From assembly GCF_000014965.1 (NCBI RefSeq), contig NC_008554.1:4576001-4640000 (forward strand): a stretch of 64,000 nt of DNA, written 5' to 3'. The stretch is from Syntrophobacter fumaroxidans MPOB (GTDB lineage: Bacteria > Desulfobacterota > Syntrophobacteria > Syntrophobacterales > Syntrophobacteraceae). The position numbers and the translations under genes are program-made. Under the pieces are notes generated by a model. The model searched no databases, was not told the origin of the DNA, and was given only the letters and a program-made list of their open reading frames with translations. Of this stretch, positions 9,043-18,084 are shown one piece after another (the stretch's first letter is position 1; every line of letters starts with the position of its first letter).

Positions 9043-10403
9043 AGCCGGCCGCGGTTGCAGCGCCCCTTGCCGGGATGTTCTACAACGCACCGTTGACCCT
9101 CTCCTGGCCTTTGTTACTCCTTTACTACCTGGTGCGTTCGAAGACGGACGGAAAATACCGGTCCAACCTGAGGGAGCGGATGGGCGTGAGCCTGCCGCCG
9201 CGGTCTTCGCGCACGTCGCGCCGCATATGGATCCACGCACTCTCTGTGGGGGAAACCGTGTCGGTGACGCCCCTGGTGAAGGAATTGAAAATCCGGTGCC
9301 CGGAGCTCGAGGTGGTGGTGTCGAGCGCCACCGAATCGGGACGCAGGATTGCCGAAGACCAACTGGCACCCTTTGCCGCCCTTTTTTTTACCCTGCCTCA
9401 CGACTTCCCATGGGCGATGAAGAAAGTGGTCGAACGGATTCGACCCGATCTTTTCGTGCTCGTGGAAACGGACATTTGGCCCAACCTGCTGGCCTCCCTG
9501 AGGCGGAGTCGCATCCCCGCCCTGCTTCTCAACGGGAGGATTTCGCCCGGATCGTTTCGGAAGCTTGTCCCCTGGAAGGCGTGGATCGGGGGTCTCTACC
9601 GAGCCTTCGATCTCATTTTCGCCCAGTCCGCTGAGGACCGGGAGCGGTACCTGGCGATGGGGGCCTTGCCGGAAAAGGTGGTCGCGGCGGGGAATCTGAA
9701 ATTCGATGCTTCGGGTTCCCTCCCGACGGCGGAGGAATCGGCCGCCCTGCGCGAAAGCGCGGGCATTGATCCCGGCCGGTCGGTCTGGATTGCAGGAAGT
9801 ACCCACGAAGGAGAAGAGGACCTCCTGCTCCGGGTCCATCGCTCCCTCCTGCTCGAACACCCCCGTCTTTTGCTGATCCTCGCCCCGCGTCAGCCGACGC
9901 GAAGGTCCGAAGTGCTCGCCCTTTGCGAAAGCCACGATTTGAGCGCGGTTGCGCGGTCGAGCGGCCGGACCGCTCACGACGGGTCCGTCTATCTCCTGGA
10001 TACCATGGGAGAATTGAGCCGATTCTACGCGCTCGCCGATGTCGCCTATATCGGCGGCAGCATGGTCCCGTTCGGCGGGCACAATCCCCTGGAGGCGATC
10101 CGGCATGGGAAGCCCGCCCTGTGGGGACCTCATCTGTTCAATTTCAGAGAGATCGAAAAAGACCTGCTTGAAGCCGGATGTGCCTGTTGCGTGCCCCATG
10201 CCGCCCAACTCGAAAACACAATGCGAAGCTGCCTCGCCGATTCCGCGAAAAGGGAGCGCATGCGGACGGCCGCAATCGAGTTCATGGCGTCACACCCCGG
10301 TCCCGGCCCGAAACTGGCCCGGTTGATTCTGGAAAGGATGACCCGGTGCGGTCGACCTTCGGGAAGGGGCGGGGTGCCCGAGCCCCGGAACACCGGGGAA
10401 TGA
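9039..10403 (+). CDS. waaA: 3-deoxy-D-manno-octulosonic acid transferase (Kdo transferase)
   Basis: The 454-residue GT30 enzyme adds Kdo to lipid IVA at the inner face of the inner membrane. An N-terminal membrane anchor (about residues 17-30, LSWPLLLLYYLV) precedes a GT-B fold. Motifs are ALSVGET near residue 71, LVETDIWPN near 145, and GGSMVPFGGHNPLEA near 345. The start is the ATG overlapping the lpxB stop (ATGA); longer upstream extensions are inside lpxB. About 25 residues at the C terminus exceed the usual length. lpxK and msbA do not follow, so the lipid A block ends here. Confidence 0.93.
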   Translation: MKPAAVAAPLAGMFYNAPLTLSWPLLLLYYLVRSKTDGKYRSNLRERMGVSLPPRSSRTSRRIWIHALSVGETVSVTPLVKELKIRCPELEVVVSSATESGRRIAEDQLAPFAALFFTLPHDFPWAMKKVVERIRPDLFVLVETDIWPNLLASLRRSRIPALLLNGRISPGSFRKLVPWKAWIGGLYRAFDLIFAQSAEDRERYLAMGALPEKVVAAGNLKFDASGSLPTAEESAALRESAGIDPGRSVWIAGSTHEGEEDLLLRVHRSLLLEHPRLLLILAPRQPTRRSEVLALCESHDLSAVARSSGRTAHDGSVYLLDTMGELSRFYALADVAYIGGSMVPFGGHNPLEAIRHGKPALWGPHLFNFREIEKDLLEAGCACCVPHAAQLENTMRSCLADSAKRERMRTAAIEFMASHPGPGPKLARLILERMTRCGRPSGRGGVPEPRNTGE

Positions 10404-10542
10404 TTCATGAGCTACGGATTCGCCGATTTACCGGATCGCAACGATTGCTTTTTGCCGGTCGTCGTCGCTCCAATCGTTTACGGGAGTAGCCGTGAGGGGG
10501 GCAAGGCATTGAGGGCGGCGTGCGGCTGCCGCCGGGCAGGCG

Positions 10543-11574
10543 TCAGGCGTACAAGCCCTTGATGTTGCGATGCAGCTCCCGGGTTTTTTCCATGCGGGCA
10601 CGGTCCCGGTCGGCGGCGATTTCGGCCAGCTCACGCTGCAAGGCGACGAGTTCCGGTTCGGCACAAGCCCTGCCGGAACCAAAAGCGTCGATCAGCCTGC
10701 GGTAGATTCCGATCATCCGCCCGATGAGGGGGGTTGCATACTCGCGGCCCTGGACCTTGACCGTGTGAAGCCCGATCCCCAGGTAGTCCCAGAGTTCCTC
10801 GCCGTTGATCATGAATGCGACATTGGGGTGCAGCCGGATACGCTCGTTGATCGCCCGAATTTCCTCATCGCGATGGCGGCGCTGCCGCAGTACCTTCTCC
10901 CGCTGCGCATCGGTCAAAAGACACAGCCGGAAACAGCTGCCGCTCCGGTCGGGCCAGCCTTCGTACTCCACGATTTCGTTGCCTTCTTCGTCGTGGTGGA
11001 TACGTTTGATGTACGAGTCGCTGATGAGCTCGTGGAACATGCAGTTGCCCACGCCGCCCAGGCAACGGTTGCCGTGGATCAGGACCTCCGTGCCGAGTCC
11101 GAGCCTGTCGGCGGACTCCTTGAACGCTCTCAACTTCGTCACGCTGTCGATTTCCGTGGAAGCCACCACCTGGGTTGCCCCATATGCCTTGTATTCGGAC
11201 ATCTGTTCGGGCGTCCGGATATTGCACCCCACGCTGGCATGGATGACCAGCTCCGGGAAACCCTCCTTTACCATTTCCATGATAAAAGGGCTCTTGACGA
11301 TGACTCCCTCGATTCCCCACTCCGCGTATTTGCCGATCTTGCGCATCACAATGGAGGACTTTTCCCGCGGCACCTCGGCATTGACGGCAACACGGATTCT
11401 GCCGTTCATCCGCCGCCCTATGGCGACGGCGTCCCGGATTTGAGAATCTTCGAGCTCCCACGCGCACTTGCGCCTGCTGAATCCCTTGGAGCCTACGTAG
11501 ACGGCATCGGCGCCCTGCCGAAAGACTTCTTCCACCATCTCGAGACTTCCGCCGGGTGCCAGCAGTTCATTCAT
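10543..11574 (-). CDS. Peptidase U32 family protein
   Basis: The 343-residue protein starts [28 protein letters not shown], the typical opening of U32 peptidases (collagenase-like/YegQ-related). Conserved [12 protein letters not shown] and Cys-containing [12 protein letters not shown] and GSCFRLC segments fit the family, whose members often bind metal or an Fe-S cluster and include tRNA hydroxylation (TrhP) and ubiquinone-related (UbiU/V) proteins. Which activity applies cannot be told. The ATG at 11574 is preferred over 11592 because AGGGAG precedes it. The gene converges on waaA and lies at the edge of the accessory island. Confidence 0.85.
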   Translation of the reverse strand: MNELLAPGGSLEMVEEVFRQGADAVYVGSKGFSRRKCAWELEDSQIRDAVAIGRRMNGRIRVAVNAEVPREKSSIVMRKIGKYAEWGIEGVIVKSPFIMEMVKEGFPELVIHASVGCNIRTPEQMSEYKAYGATQVVASTEIDSVTKLRAFKESADRLGLGTEVLIHGNRCLGGVGNCMFHELISDSYIKRIHHDEEGNEIVEYEGWPDRSGSCFRLCLLTDAQREKVLRQRRHRDEEIRAINERIRLHPNVAFMINGEELWDYLGIGLHTVKVQGREYATPLIGRMIGIYRRLIDAFGSGRACAEPELVALQRELAEIAADRDRARMEKTRELHRNIKGLYA

Positions 11575-11749
11575 CGAGTTCTCCCTCGCCAAGACAATAT
11601 GGACAGAATACCCCTCTGAGGCACCATCATATAAAACAATTCACAAAAAAGGCAACACCGACATCATTCTACAGTCTCGCGCCGCCGCTGACAACCCCGC
11701 CCCGTCCGGACGTCACCGGACGGAAAACGGGCCGCCTAGCGGGCCGAAA

Positions 11750-11911
11750 CGCCATGAAAGAGGATCGGTCATCATCACGACCAATCTCGGCTTTGCGGAC
11801 TGGACAAGAATCTTCGGCGACCCGACCCTTACGGCCGCACTCCTGGACCGCGTCACGCACAACGCCGATATCATCAGCAGCAACTGGGAGAGCTACAGAC
11901 TCAGGCTGACG
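11750..11911 (+). pseudogene. Fragment of an IstB-type IS21 helper ATPase
   Basis: An open frame without a start codon encodes about 54 residues reading RHERGSVIITTNLGFADW then a segment ending WESYRLRLT. This matches the C-terminal end of IstB ATPases of IS21-family elements (RYERGS..ITTN, LLDRLTH, ESYR). The Walker A and B parts are absent upstream, so only the tail remains. It marks the left edge of an insertion-rich accessory region and implies an older IS21 insertion. Confidence 0.7.
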
Positions 11912-11921
11912 TTTTTGCCGA

Positions 11922-13795
11922 GTAGGCACATTTGGCCCCGATTTTTGTAGGTGCCCCTAGATTTCATGCGGGTTTCCAACCCCGCAACCTCATAAAAACT
12001 CAAAAAGCTGTAGGCACACGACTTTCGTATTTATTCTTTACTCTGCCATGTAATAGATGCTAAACGAGTAGGCATGTATCTACGAACAACGAAACGCAAA
12101 AACAGAGATGGATCGGTGGTCGAGTACTACCAGCTCGCTCACAATGTCCGCCATGCGGTGACAGGAAAACCCGTCGCCGACATCATCCATAATTTCGGGC
12201 GGGCCGACGAGCTCGACCGGGATGATCTCGTGCGGCTGTGTCGCTCCATCGCCAGGGTTTTCGGCTTGGAGATTCATGATCCTATTGAATCTGCCGCATG
12301 TCCTGCAAGCGGTGTGCAATCCTCCAGCCTGCCTGAAGAGGTGCGGCTGATACAAACCTTTGAGCTCGGTGTTCCCCTGGTGGTCGAGACGCTCTGGGAG
12401 CGATTGAAGATTGGCCCCACCCTGCGCAAGGTCATGGAAGAGTCGGGAGGCGGCGATCTCCACGAACGGGCTCTTCTTGCCATGGTTGCAAACCGCCTGT
12501 GTGAACCCGACTCCAAGCTCGGAGTCTGGGACCGTTGGCTGCAAAAGGTCTACATGCCTTCGTGCGGGGCCGTAAAGCTCTACCAGATGTATGAGGCAAT
12601 GGACCTGCTGAACTGGAATGTGGAGGAGGTCGAGAATGCGATCTTCTTCCACACGGCGAACCTTTTCAACCTCGTTGTGGATGTCATCTTCTACGACACA
12701 ACGACCGCAAGCTTCTCCATCGACGAAGAGGACGAAGATACCCAAGCTGGACGGGGTTTTCGCAAGTACGGCCATTCAAAAGACGGAACATGGAGTCCGC
12801 AGATCGTGGTCGCTCTTGCCGTAACACGGGAAGGCCTGCCGGTGAGAAGCTGGGTTTTTCCCGGCAACACTTCCGATGTGGACACGGTAAAGAAAGTCCG
12901 GGAAGACCTTCGCGGATGGAAGCTTGGCCGGGCGCTCTTCGTTGCCGACTCCGGCATGAATTCCGGCACAAACCGGGAAGAGCTGGCCAGGGCCTGCGGA
13001 AAATACCTCCTGGCAACCCGTATGGCAAGCGTTTCAGAAATCAAGGAGGATGTACTCACCCGGCCCGGCCGATTTCGAACGATTGCTGAAAACCTCCAGG
13101 CAAAGGAAGTGGTCGCCGGCAATGGAGAGCTTCGGCGCCGGTATATCGTGTGTCACAATCCCCGTGAGGCCGAAAGGGAGCGAAAACACAGGGAACAAGT
13201 TGTCAAAGAGCTTGAAGAAGAGCTCAAAACACATCCCGACCGGCAGGCGACCGCCAGATGGGCTATCGACCTTCTGGCCTCCGGCACGTACAAGCGCTAC
13301 CTTACAATCGACAAACAGGGCCGCATCCGGCTCGACCGTGAAGCTGCCTCTCAGGCGTCAAAGTACGATGGCAAATGGGTGCTCCAGACCAACGACGATA
13401 CCGTCACCGTAGAGGACGCAGCCGCGGGCTATAAGGGACTCCTTGTGATCGAGAGGGCCTTCCGGACCCTCAAAAGCACCCGGATCAAAATGGAGCCCAT
13501 GTACCACTGGCCGCCCAAGCGTATCGAAGCCCACGTGAAGCTGTGCGTCTTCGCCCTGCTCATCGAGCCGGTTGCCGAGCTCAAGTGCAAGCAGCCCTGG
13601 CCGCATATCCGAAGGGTCCTTTCCACGCTCCAGGCAACGCAGTTTCAGACCCCCGAAAATCAATTCTTTCAGCGCAACGAGCCGTCTCCCGAGCTGGTCC
13701 GAATCCTAAAATATCTTGAGATTCCAATGCCTAAGGCCGTCCTGGATATCAAATCGACACCCTCTCACACGTAGGCACACGCCAAATTTGACCCC
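11922..13795 (+). mobile_element. IS1634-type insertion sequence, ends not firmly resolved
   Basis: The region carries one IS1634-type transposase. Two related segments lie outside it: GTAGGCACA-TTTGGCCCC at 11922-11939 and GTAGGCACACGCCAAATTTGACCCC split over 13771-13795. They are in the same orientation, so they are not a terminal inverted repeat. A further GTAGGCACACG is at 12010-12020. I could not find a convincing inverted-repeat pair or target duplication, so the boundaries are approximate. Confidence 0.5.
12074..13774 (+). CDS. IS1634-family DDE transposase
   Basis: The 566-residue protein opens MYLRTTKRKNRDGSVVEYYQ, the characteristic start of IS1634-family transposases of the IS4 superfamily. 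A DDE core is suggested by VDVIFYDTTTASF near residue 215, VADSGMNSG near 296 and a late FRTLKSTRIKMEPMYHW segment near 470, where the catalytic Glu of the Y-(2)-R-(3)-E-(6)-K type region is expected. The frame is full-length and uninterrupted, so it may be active. It lies just downstream of an IstB remnant. Confidence 0.88.
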   Translation: MYLRTTKRKNRDGSVVEYYQLAHNVRHAVTGKPVADIIHNFGRADELDRDDLVRLCRSIARVFGLEIHDPIESAACPASGVQSSSLPEEVRLIQTFELGVPLVVETLWERLKIGPTLRKVMEESGGGDLHERALLAMVANRLCEPDSKLGVWDRWLQKVYMPSCGAVKLYQMYEAMDLLNWNVEEVENAIFFHTANLFNLVVDVIFYDTTTASFSIDEEDEDTQAGRGFRKYGHSKDGTWSPQIVVALAVTREGLPVRSWVFPGNTSDVDTVKKVREDLRGWKLGRALFVADSGMNSGTNREELARACGKYLLATRMASVSEIKEDVLTRPGRFRTIAENLQAKEVVAGNGELRRRYIVCHNPREAERERKHREQVVKELEEELKTHPDRQATARWAIDLLASGTYKRYLTIDKQGRIRLDREAASQASKYDGKWVLQTNDDTVTVEDAAAGYKGLLVIERAFRTLKSTRIKMEPMYHWPPKRIEAHVKLCVFALLIEPVAELKCKQPWPHIRRVLSTLQATQFQTPENQFFQRNEPSPELVRILKYLEIPMPKAVLDIKSTPSHT

Positions 13796-13827
13796 AGCGT
13801 GCAACTTGCTGGATTTATAGCCATTTT

Positions 13828-13989
13828 ATGATTGTGTTTGCCTACCATGCAAAAACACCGGTCCTGCTGAACCCGGAGAGCACAGAAATCAGTAAACTGG
13901 CTGATCTTGCTGTCGATGCTTTCTTGGCAGATTTCGAGACGAGGCATGCAATGCATTTTTCGCCATTTCACCGGTCAAGACAAGAATAA
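13828..13989 (+). other. Short stretch between two insertion sequences with a possible 53-residue frame
   Basis: The 13796-14000 interval separates the IS1634-type element from the first IS1380 copy. It contains an ATG frame of 53 residues (MIVFAYHAKTPVLLNPE and onward). No Shine-Dalgarno precedes the ATG, and I recognise no family. It could be a remnant of the sequence that once followed drmC. I would not call it a gene. Confidence 0.25.
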
Positions 13990-14000
13990 AAGTCCTTTAA

Positions 14001-15666
14001 CCCGCATTATTCACGAGGCTTGGCGAGAAAGCCGTTGAATGTGACCATCATGAGTGACGGAGACGGATTTTTCGGTGGTCCGTGCTGTTGAGAGGCACTG
14101 GAATCGGTCCCGAATCCTCTGTTTCGGTTTTCGCCTCATATTTTTGTGCCCGACAGCCCGATATTGGGCGCACCTGTAGTGTTGACATCGGTTTTCATGG
14201 TGATCAGGCTTCGGTACGGGAGGCCGTGCCTTCAGCATCGGAGCGGCATTTGCCGAATATTTTGCAGTGCGGTGGCAAAGAGGCGTTGATAGGGATAGGC
14301 GCGCGGCATGGTAAAGAGGATGCGCCGCACGCTCTGGACCACCCGTGCGCCGACTTTGAGCAGTTTGAGCTTGAGGGTGTCGACTGTGGCGGCAGCCAGT
14401 TCCGTTCCGGCAAGGCTCCGGCGCAGGTGCCAAAACAGAACGAAGGCGAAGGTGTGCAGCAGCAGCCGAAACTGGTTGGCCTGGAACCGGGTGCAGCTCA
14501 GCCGATCGGCTTTGAGATGAACCTTGAGCTCCTTGATCCGGTTCTCGGCATCGCCCCGGCCGGTGTAGATGCCGTCATAAATCCCTGCGGCGGATTCAAG
14601 GATGTTGGTCACCACAAAGCGGGTGTTGAGGCCCCGGGAGAGTCGCTCGACCTTGGCAATAACCCGACGTGATCGTTGCCAGGATCCGGCTCGATGGTAA
14701 AAGCTGCCAAAGAGTCTTTGCTTCGCTCCGGTTTTGGCGAACTGCCTCTCGGCTTTGATCACCAGGTTGGCGGCACGTTTACGAAGACGGTCATTGGTGA
14801 TCAGGCCGATCGTGTATTTGACCTTCTCGCGCTCAAGGAGCCTGTAGACGGCCGGTACGGCAAAGCCTGCATCGGCGCGCACCAGAATAGTGGCGCCCGG
14901 ATAGGCATGTTTGAGGCGGCGGATGATGCGCTTCAAGATTGCCGCCGCTCCTTTGGACGCGTGTGCGTTGCCCGCGCGCAGCACCGCGGCTACCGGAAAA
15001 CCGGTGAGCCCGTCAAAGATCAGCAGCGGATGCAGCATGTACTGATCGTAGTAGCCGTGGAAGAAGGAGAGTTGCTGCAAGCCGTGAACGGGATCATCCG
15101 TTGCGTCCATATCGAGCACGATTACCTTGCGCGGAGCCGGGTGTGCGGCCACATAGGCGTCAATCAGGGCGTCGCTCAGGCGGCGAAGCTCACAGTTCCC
15201 TACACGGTTTTCGAAACGTGAGAGCGTCGGTTGGGAAGCCAGTGCCGGATCGGTTTCGGGCAACCTGCCAACGGCGGTTTTGAGCCCCGGATCAAAGCGC
15301 AGGGATTGATGATCGTTGCCGTCTTCGTAGCCCATCGCAATGGCGAAAAGGCGTTGGCGCAAGAGTTCCTCCTGGCCATGGTGCACTTTGGCCTGATCGC
15401 GACGGTCGGAAAGTGCCCTGCTCATGGAGGAAGAAAGATCCGTTGCGCGATCGATTTCCCGCAGCAGCAATGAGCCGCCGTCCGAGGTCATTGGGCCGGC
15501 CGAAAACTCGGCCACAACAGAACGCGAATCAAGGTTTGCAAAAGAGAGTTGTTTATGACAGACTGTATTCAACGGACATTCCTTTTGTTTCGTGTTTTCT
15601 CTTGTCAAGTCAACACGTTACAGGATGTCCGTTCCTTTTTCAAGCACTATTTATGAATTTTCCGGG
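14001..15666 (-). mobile_element. IS1380-family element, copy 1
   Basis: The boundaries are set by comparison with copy 2 (exact offset 2418) and by flanks. The ends are CCCGCATTATTCAC and, on the other strand, CCCGGAAAATTCAT, an imperfect inverted repeat. TTAA at 13997-14000 is repeated at 15667-15670, a 4-bp target duplication as expected for IS1380. The element is 1666 bp and carries one leftward transposase. It inserted just after the drmC stop codon, so drmC itself is not disrupted. Confidence 0.92.
14232..15608 (-). CDS. IS1380-family transposase, copy 1
   Basis: The 458-residue DDE transposase carries VAEFSAGPMTSDGGSLLLRE near residue 33, LDMDATDDPVHGLQQ near 142 (first catalytic Asp region), RADAGFAVPAVY near 243 and DAENRIKELK near 356. 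All are typical of IS1380/ISEcp1-group enzymes. The longest frame uses a TTG at 15608; that TTGACA could instead be a promoter element, and a TTG at 15572 after AAGGA is an alternative start. It differs from copy 2 by one visible residue (Val versus Ile near 253). Confidence 0.9.
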   Translation of the reverse strand: MTRENTKQKECPLNTVCHKQLSFANLDSRSVVAEFSAGPMTSDGGSLLLREIDRATDLSSSMSRALSDRRDQAKVHHGQEELLRQRLFAIAMGYEDGNDHQSLRFDPGLKTAVGRLPETDPALASQPTLSRFENRVGNCELRRLSDALIDAYVAAHPAPRKVIVLDMDATDDPVHGLQQLSFFHGYYDQYMLHPLLIFDGLTGFPVAAVLRAGNAHASKGAAAILKRIIRRLKHAYPGATILVRADAGFAVPAVYRLLEREKVKYTIGLITNDRLRKRAANLVIKAERQFAKTGAKQRLFGSFYHRAGSWQRSRRVIAKVERLSRGLNTRFVVTNILESAAGIYDGIYTGRGDAENRIKELKVHLKADRLSCTRFQANQFRLLLHTFAFVLFWHLRRSLAGTELAAATVDTLKLKLLKVGARVVQSVRRILFTMPRAYPYQRLFATALQNIRQMPLRC

Positions 15667-15678
15667 TTAAAGTACAAG

Positions 15679-16227
15679 TTATTCAGATGTAACAAGTAAA
15701 AATAGACCAATTTCAACTGCATATTCCCAGAATTGTTCAATCTGCTGGGCAACAGCGCCGCCAATGAGAATTCCCATTTCTACTTGGGTTGACAGACCGG
15801 GTCCGGTCAGATTTGCGCTCCCCACGTATGCCCTTTGGCCATCTGCCACGCAAAACTTTGCATGTGAACCAAGCTGTTGGCAGTTTTCGAAATGAGCGGC
15901 GGCTTGGAAGAAACGTAGCGTACCGCTTGAATTCAGAATTAAATGCTCCCGATTTATGGTTTGCTGACTTTGGCTAGTACTCAGGATGTCCACATTTACT
16001 CTTCGGTGCAATGCCGCCCTCAATGCATCGGCTAAAGTTCCCGAAGAAAGACCATAGCCCGATTGCATGAACGGAGCTGCAATGATGACGTGCTGCTTAG
16101 CCTCCGCTATGAGTTGGGTGAGTGCGCCCACAGTAGTCCGACATCGGGTACGATAAGCCATCAAAGCACCGAATGGTTCTGGGGCGGTTATTACCAGTTC
16201 AGCAATGTGCTCAAATGATTCGCTCAT
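15679..16227 (-). CDS. drmC: DISARM protein DrmC, phospholipase D-like
   Basis: The 182-residue protein has a single PLD-type HKD motif: His122-x-Lys124, Asp129 and GSAN at 136-139 (HAKFCVADGQRAYVGSAN). DrmC is the PLD-family member of DISARM anti-phage systems; it is an accessory part in published work on the class 2 system. It starts 6 bases after the native drmB stop, showing it belonged to that operon. Its stop codon is native and lies 12 bases before IS1380 copy 1. Having one HKD copy suggests that it dimerises if catalytic. It is now cut off from the operon promoter by IS1380 copy 2. Confidence 0.8.
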   Translation of the reverse strand: MSESFEHIAELVITAPEPFGALMAYRTRCRTTVGALTQLIAEAKQHVIIAAPFMQSGYGLSSGTLADALRAALHRRVNVDILSTSQSQQTINREHLILNSSGTLRFFQAAAHFENCQQLGSHAKFCVADGQRAYVGSANLTGPGLSTQVEMGILIGGAVAQQIEQFWEYAVEIGLFLLVTSE

Positions 16228-16233
16228 GCTTTG

Positions 16234-16418
16234 TCACGGTAAGGTCGGGTCAAAATAACCAACCGGTATTTCGCCCAATTCAGCATCATAACCGCCGAAC
16301 AAGAATGCGCGGCTAAGATTCAAGTTGAAAAAACGACAACTCGTTTCAGCCAAATGAGTGCAGGCATGACAGTTGCCGGTTCTGTCACGACACACCGGAT
16401 CGTAGACACAGCGCCTAG
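16234..16418 (-). pseudogene. drmB: C-terminal fragment of drmB (DUF1998), separated by an IS insertion
   Basis: This fragment encodes the last 60 residues of DrmB. It has the DUF1998 cysteine cluster (CVYDPVC, then CHAC and SC) followed by FNLNLSRAFLFGG. If the 1666-bp IS1380 copy and one CTAG copy are removed, the frame joins exactly to the main drmB part: ...HAVRET then RRCVYDPVC. In the present sequence it has no obvious start signal. The exact frame restoration and the 4-bp duplication show that one transposition event broke the gene. Confidence 0.88.
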
Positions 16419-18084
16419 CCCGCATTATTCACGAGGCTTGGCGAGAAAGCCGTTGAATGTGACCATCATGAGTGACGGAGACGGATTTTTCGGTGGTCCG
16501 TGCTGTTGAGAGGCACTGGAATCGGTCCCGAATCCTGTGTTTCGGTTTTCGCCTCATATTTTTGTGCCCGACAGCCCGATATTGGGCGCACCTGTAGTGT
16601 TGACATCGGTTTTCATGGTGATCAGGCTTCGGTACGGGAGGCCGTGCCTTCAGCATCGGAGCGGCATTTGCCGAATATTTTGCAGTGCGGTGGCAAAGAG
16701 GCGTTGATAGGGATAGGCGCGCGGCATGGTAAAGAGGATGCGCCGCACGCTCTGGACCACCCGTGCGCCGACTTTGAGCAGTTTGAGCTTGAGGGTGTCG
16801 ACTGTGGCGGCAGCCAGTTCCGTTCCGGCAAGGCTCCGGCGCAGGTGCCAAAACAGAACGAAGGCGAAGGTGTGCAGCAGCAGCCGAAACTGGTTGGCCT
16901 GGAACCGGGTGCAGCTCAGCCGATCGGCTTTGAGATGAACCTTGAGCTCCTTGATCCGGTTCTCGGCATCGCCCCGGCCGGTGTAGATGCCGTCATAAAT
17001 CCCTGCGGCGGATTCAAGGATGTTGGTCACCACAAAGCGGGTGTTGAGGCCCCGGGAGAGTCGCTCGACCTTGGCAATAACCCGACGTGATCGTTGCCAG
17101 GATCCGGCTCGATGGTAAAAGCTGCCAAAGAGTCTTTGCTTCGCTCCGGTTTTGGCGAACTGCCTCTCGGCTTTGATCACCAGGTTGGCGGCACGTTTGC
17201 GAAGACGGTCATTGGTGATCAGGCCGATCGTGTATTTGACCTTCTCGCGCTCAAGGAGCCTGTAGATGGCCGGTACGGCAAAGCCTGCATCGGCGCGCAC
17301 CAGAATAGTGGCGCCCGGATAGGCATGTTTGAGGCGGCGGATGATGCGCTTCAAGATTGCCGCCGCTCCTTTGGACGCGTGTGCGTTGCCCGCGCGCAGC
17401 ACCGCGGCTACCGGAAAACCGGTGAGCCCGTCAAAGATCAGCAGCGGATGCAGCATGTACTGATCGTAGTAGCCGTGGAAGAAGGAGAGTTGCTGCAAGC
17501 CGTGAACGGGATCATCCGTTGCGTCCATATCGAGCACGATTACCTTGCGCGGAGCCGGGTGTGCGGCCACATAGGCGTCAATCAGGGCGTCGCTCAGGCG
17601 GCGAAGCTCACAGTTCCCTACACGGTTTTCGAAACGTGAGAGCGTCGGTTGGGAAGCCAGTGCCGGATCGGTTTCGGGCAACCTGCCAACGGCGGTTTTG
17701 AGCCCCGGATCAAAGCGCAGGGATTGATGATCGTTGCCGTCTTCGTAGCCCATCGCAATGGCGAAAAGGCGTTGGCGCAAGAGTTCCTCCTGGCCATGGT
17801 GCACTTTGGCCTGATCGCGACGGTCGGAAAGTGCCCGGCTCATGGAGGAAGAAAGATCCGTTGCGCGATCGATTTCCCGCAGCAGCAATGAGCCGCCGTC
17901 CGAGGTCATTGGGCCGGCCGAAAACTCGGCCACAACAGAGCGCGAATCAAGGTTTGCAAAAGAGAGTTGTTTATGACAGACTGTATTCAACGGACATTCC
18001 TTTTGTTTCGTGTTTTCTCTTGTCAAGTCAACACGTTACAGGATGTCCGTTTCTTTTTCAAGCACTATTTATGAATTTTCCGGG
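16419..18084 (-). mobile_element. IS1380-family element, copy 2, inside drmB
   Basis: It has the same length and orientation as copy 1, with only about six base differences seen by eye over 1666 bp. CTAG at 16415-16418 is repeated at 18085-18088, the 4-bp target duplication. It interrupts drmB near its 3' end. Because the two copies are direct repeats, recombination between them would delete drmC and the drmB tail. Confidence 0.93.
16650..18026 (-). CDS. IS1380-family transposase, copy 2
   Basis: The 458 residues are identical to copy 1 except Ile in place of Val in the AGFAVPAIY segment. All catalytic-region motifs are present (MDATDDPVHG, RADAGFAVPA, DAENRIKEL). The start is uncertain in the same way: TTG at 18026, or the TTG 36 bases further in. 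It is intact, so this element is likely still mobile. Its reading direction is the same as that of the interrupted drmB. Confidence 0.9.
   Translation of the reverse strand: MTRENTKQKECPLNTVCHKQLSFANLDSRSVVAEFSAGPMTSDGGSLLLREIDRATDLSSSMSRALSDRRDQAKVHHGQEELLRQRLFAIAMGYEDGNDHQSLRFDPGLKTAVGRLPETDPALASQPTLSRFENRVGNCELRRLSDALIDAYVAAHPAPRKVIVLDMDATDDPVHGLQQLSFFHGYYDQYMLHPLLIFDGLTGFPVAAVLRAGNAHASKGAAAILKRIIRRLKHAYPGATILVRADAGFAVPAIYRLLEREKVKYTIGLITNDRLRKRAANLVIKAERQFAKTGAKQRLFGSFYHRAGSWQRSRRVIAKVERLSRGLNTRFVVTNILESAAGIYDGIYTGRGDAENRIKELKVHLKADRLSCTRFQANQFRLLLHTFAFVLFWHLRRSLAGTELAAATVDTLKLKLLKVGARVVQSVRRILFTMPRAYPYQRLFATALQNIRQMPLRC

Noticed and set aside
14082-15473. Open frames on the + strand inside the IS1380 copies
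   Set aside because: They are antisense to the transposase, are repeated identically in both copies, and show no protein-family features.
14001-18084. Composite transposon made of two IS1380 copies moving drmC
   Set aside because: Each copy has its own different target duplication (TTAA and CTAG), which shows independent insertions into DNA already present.
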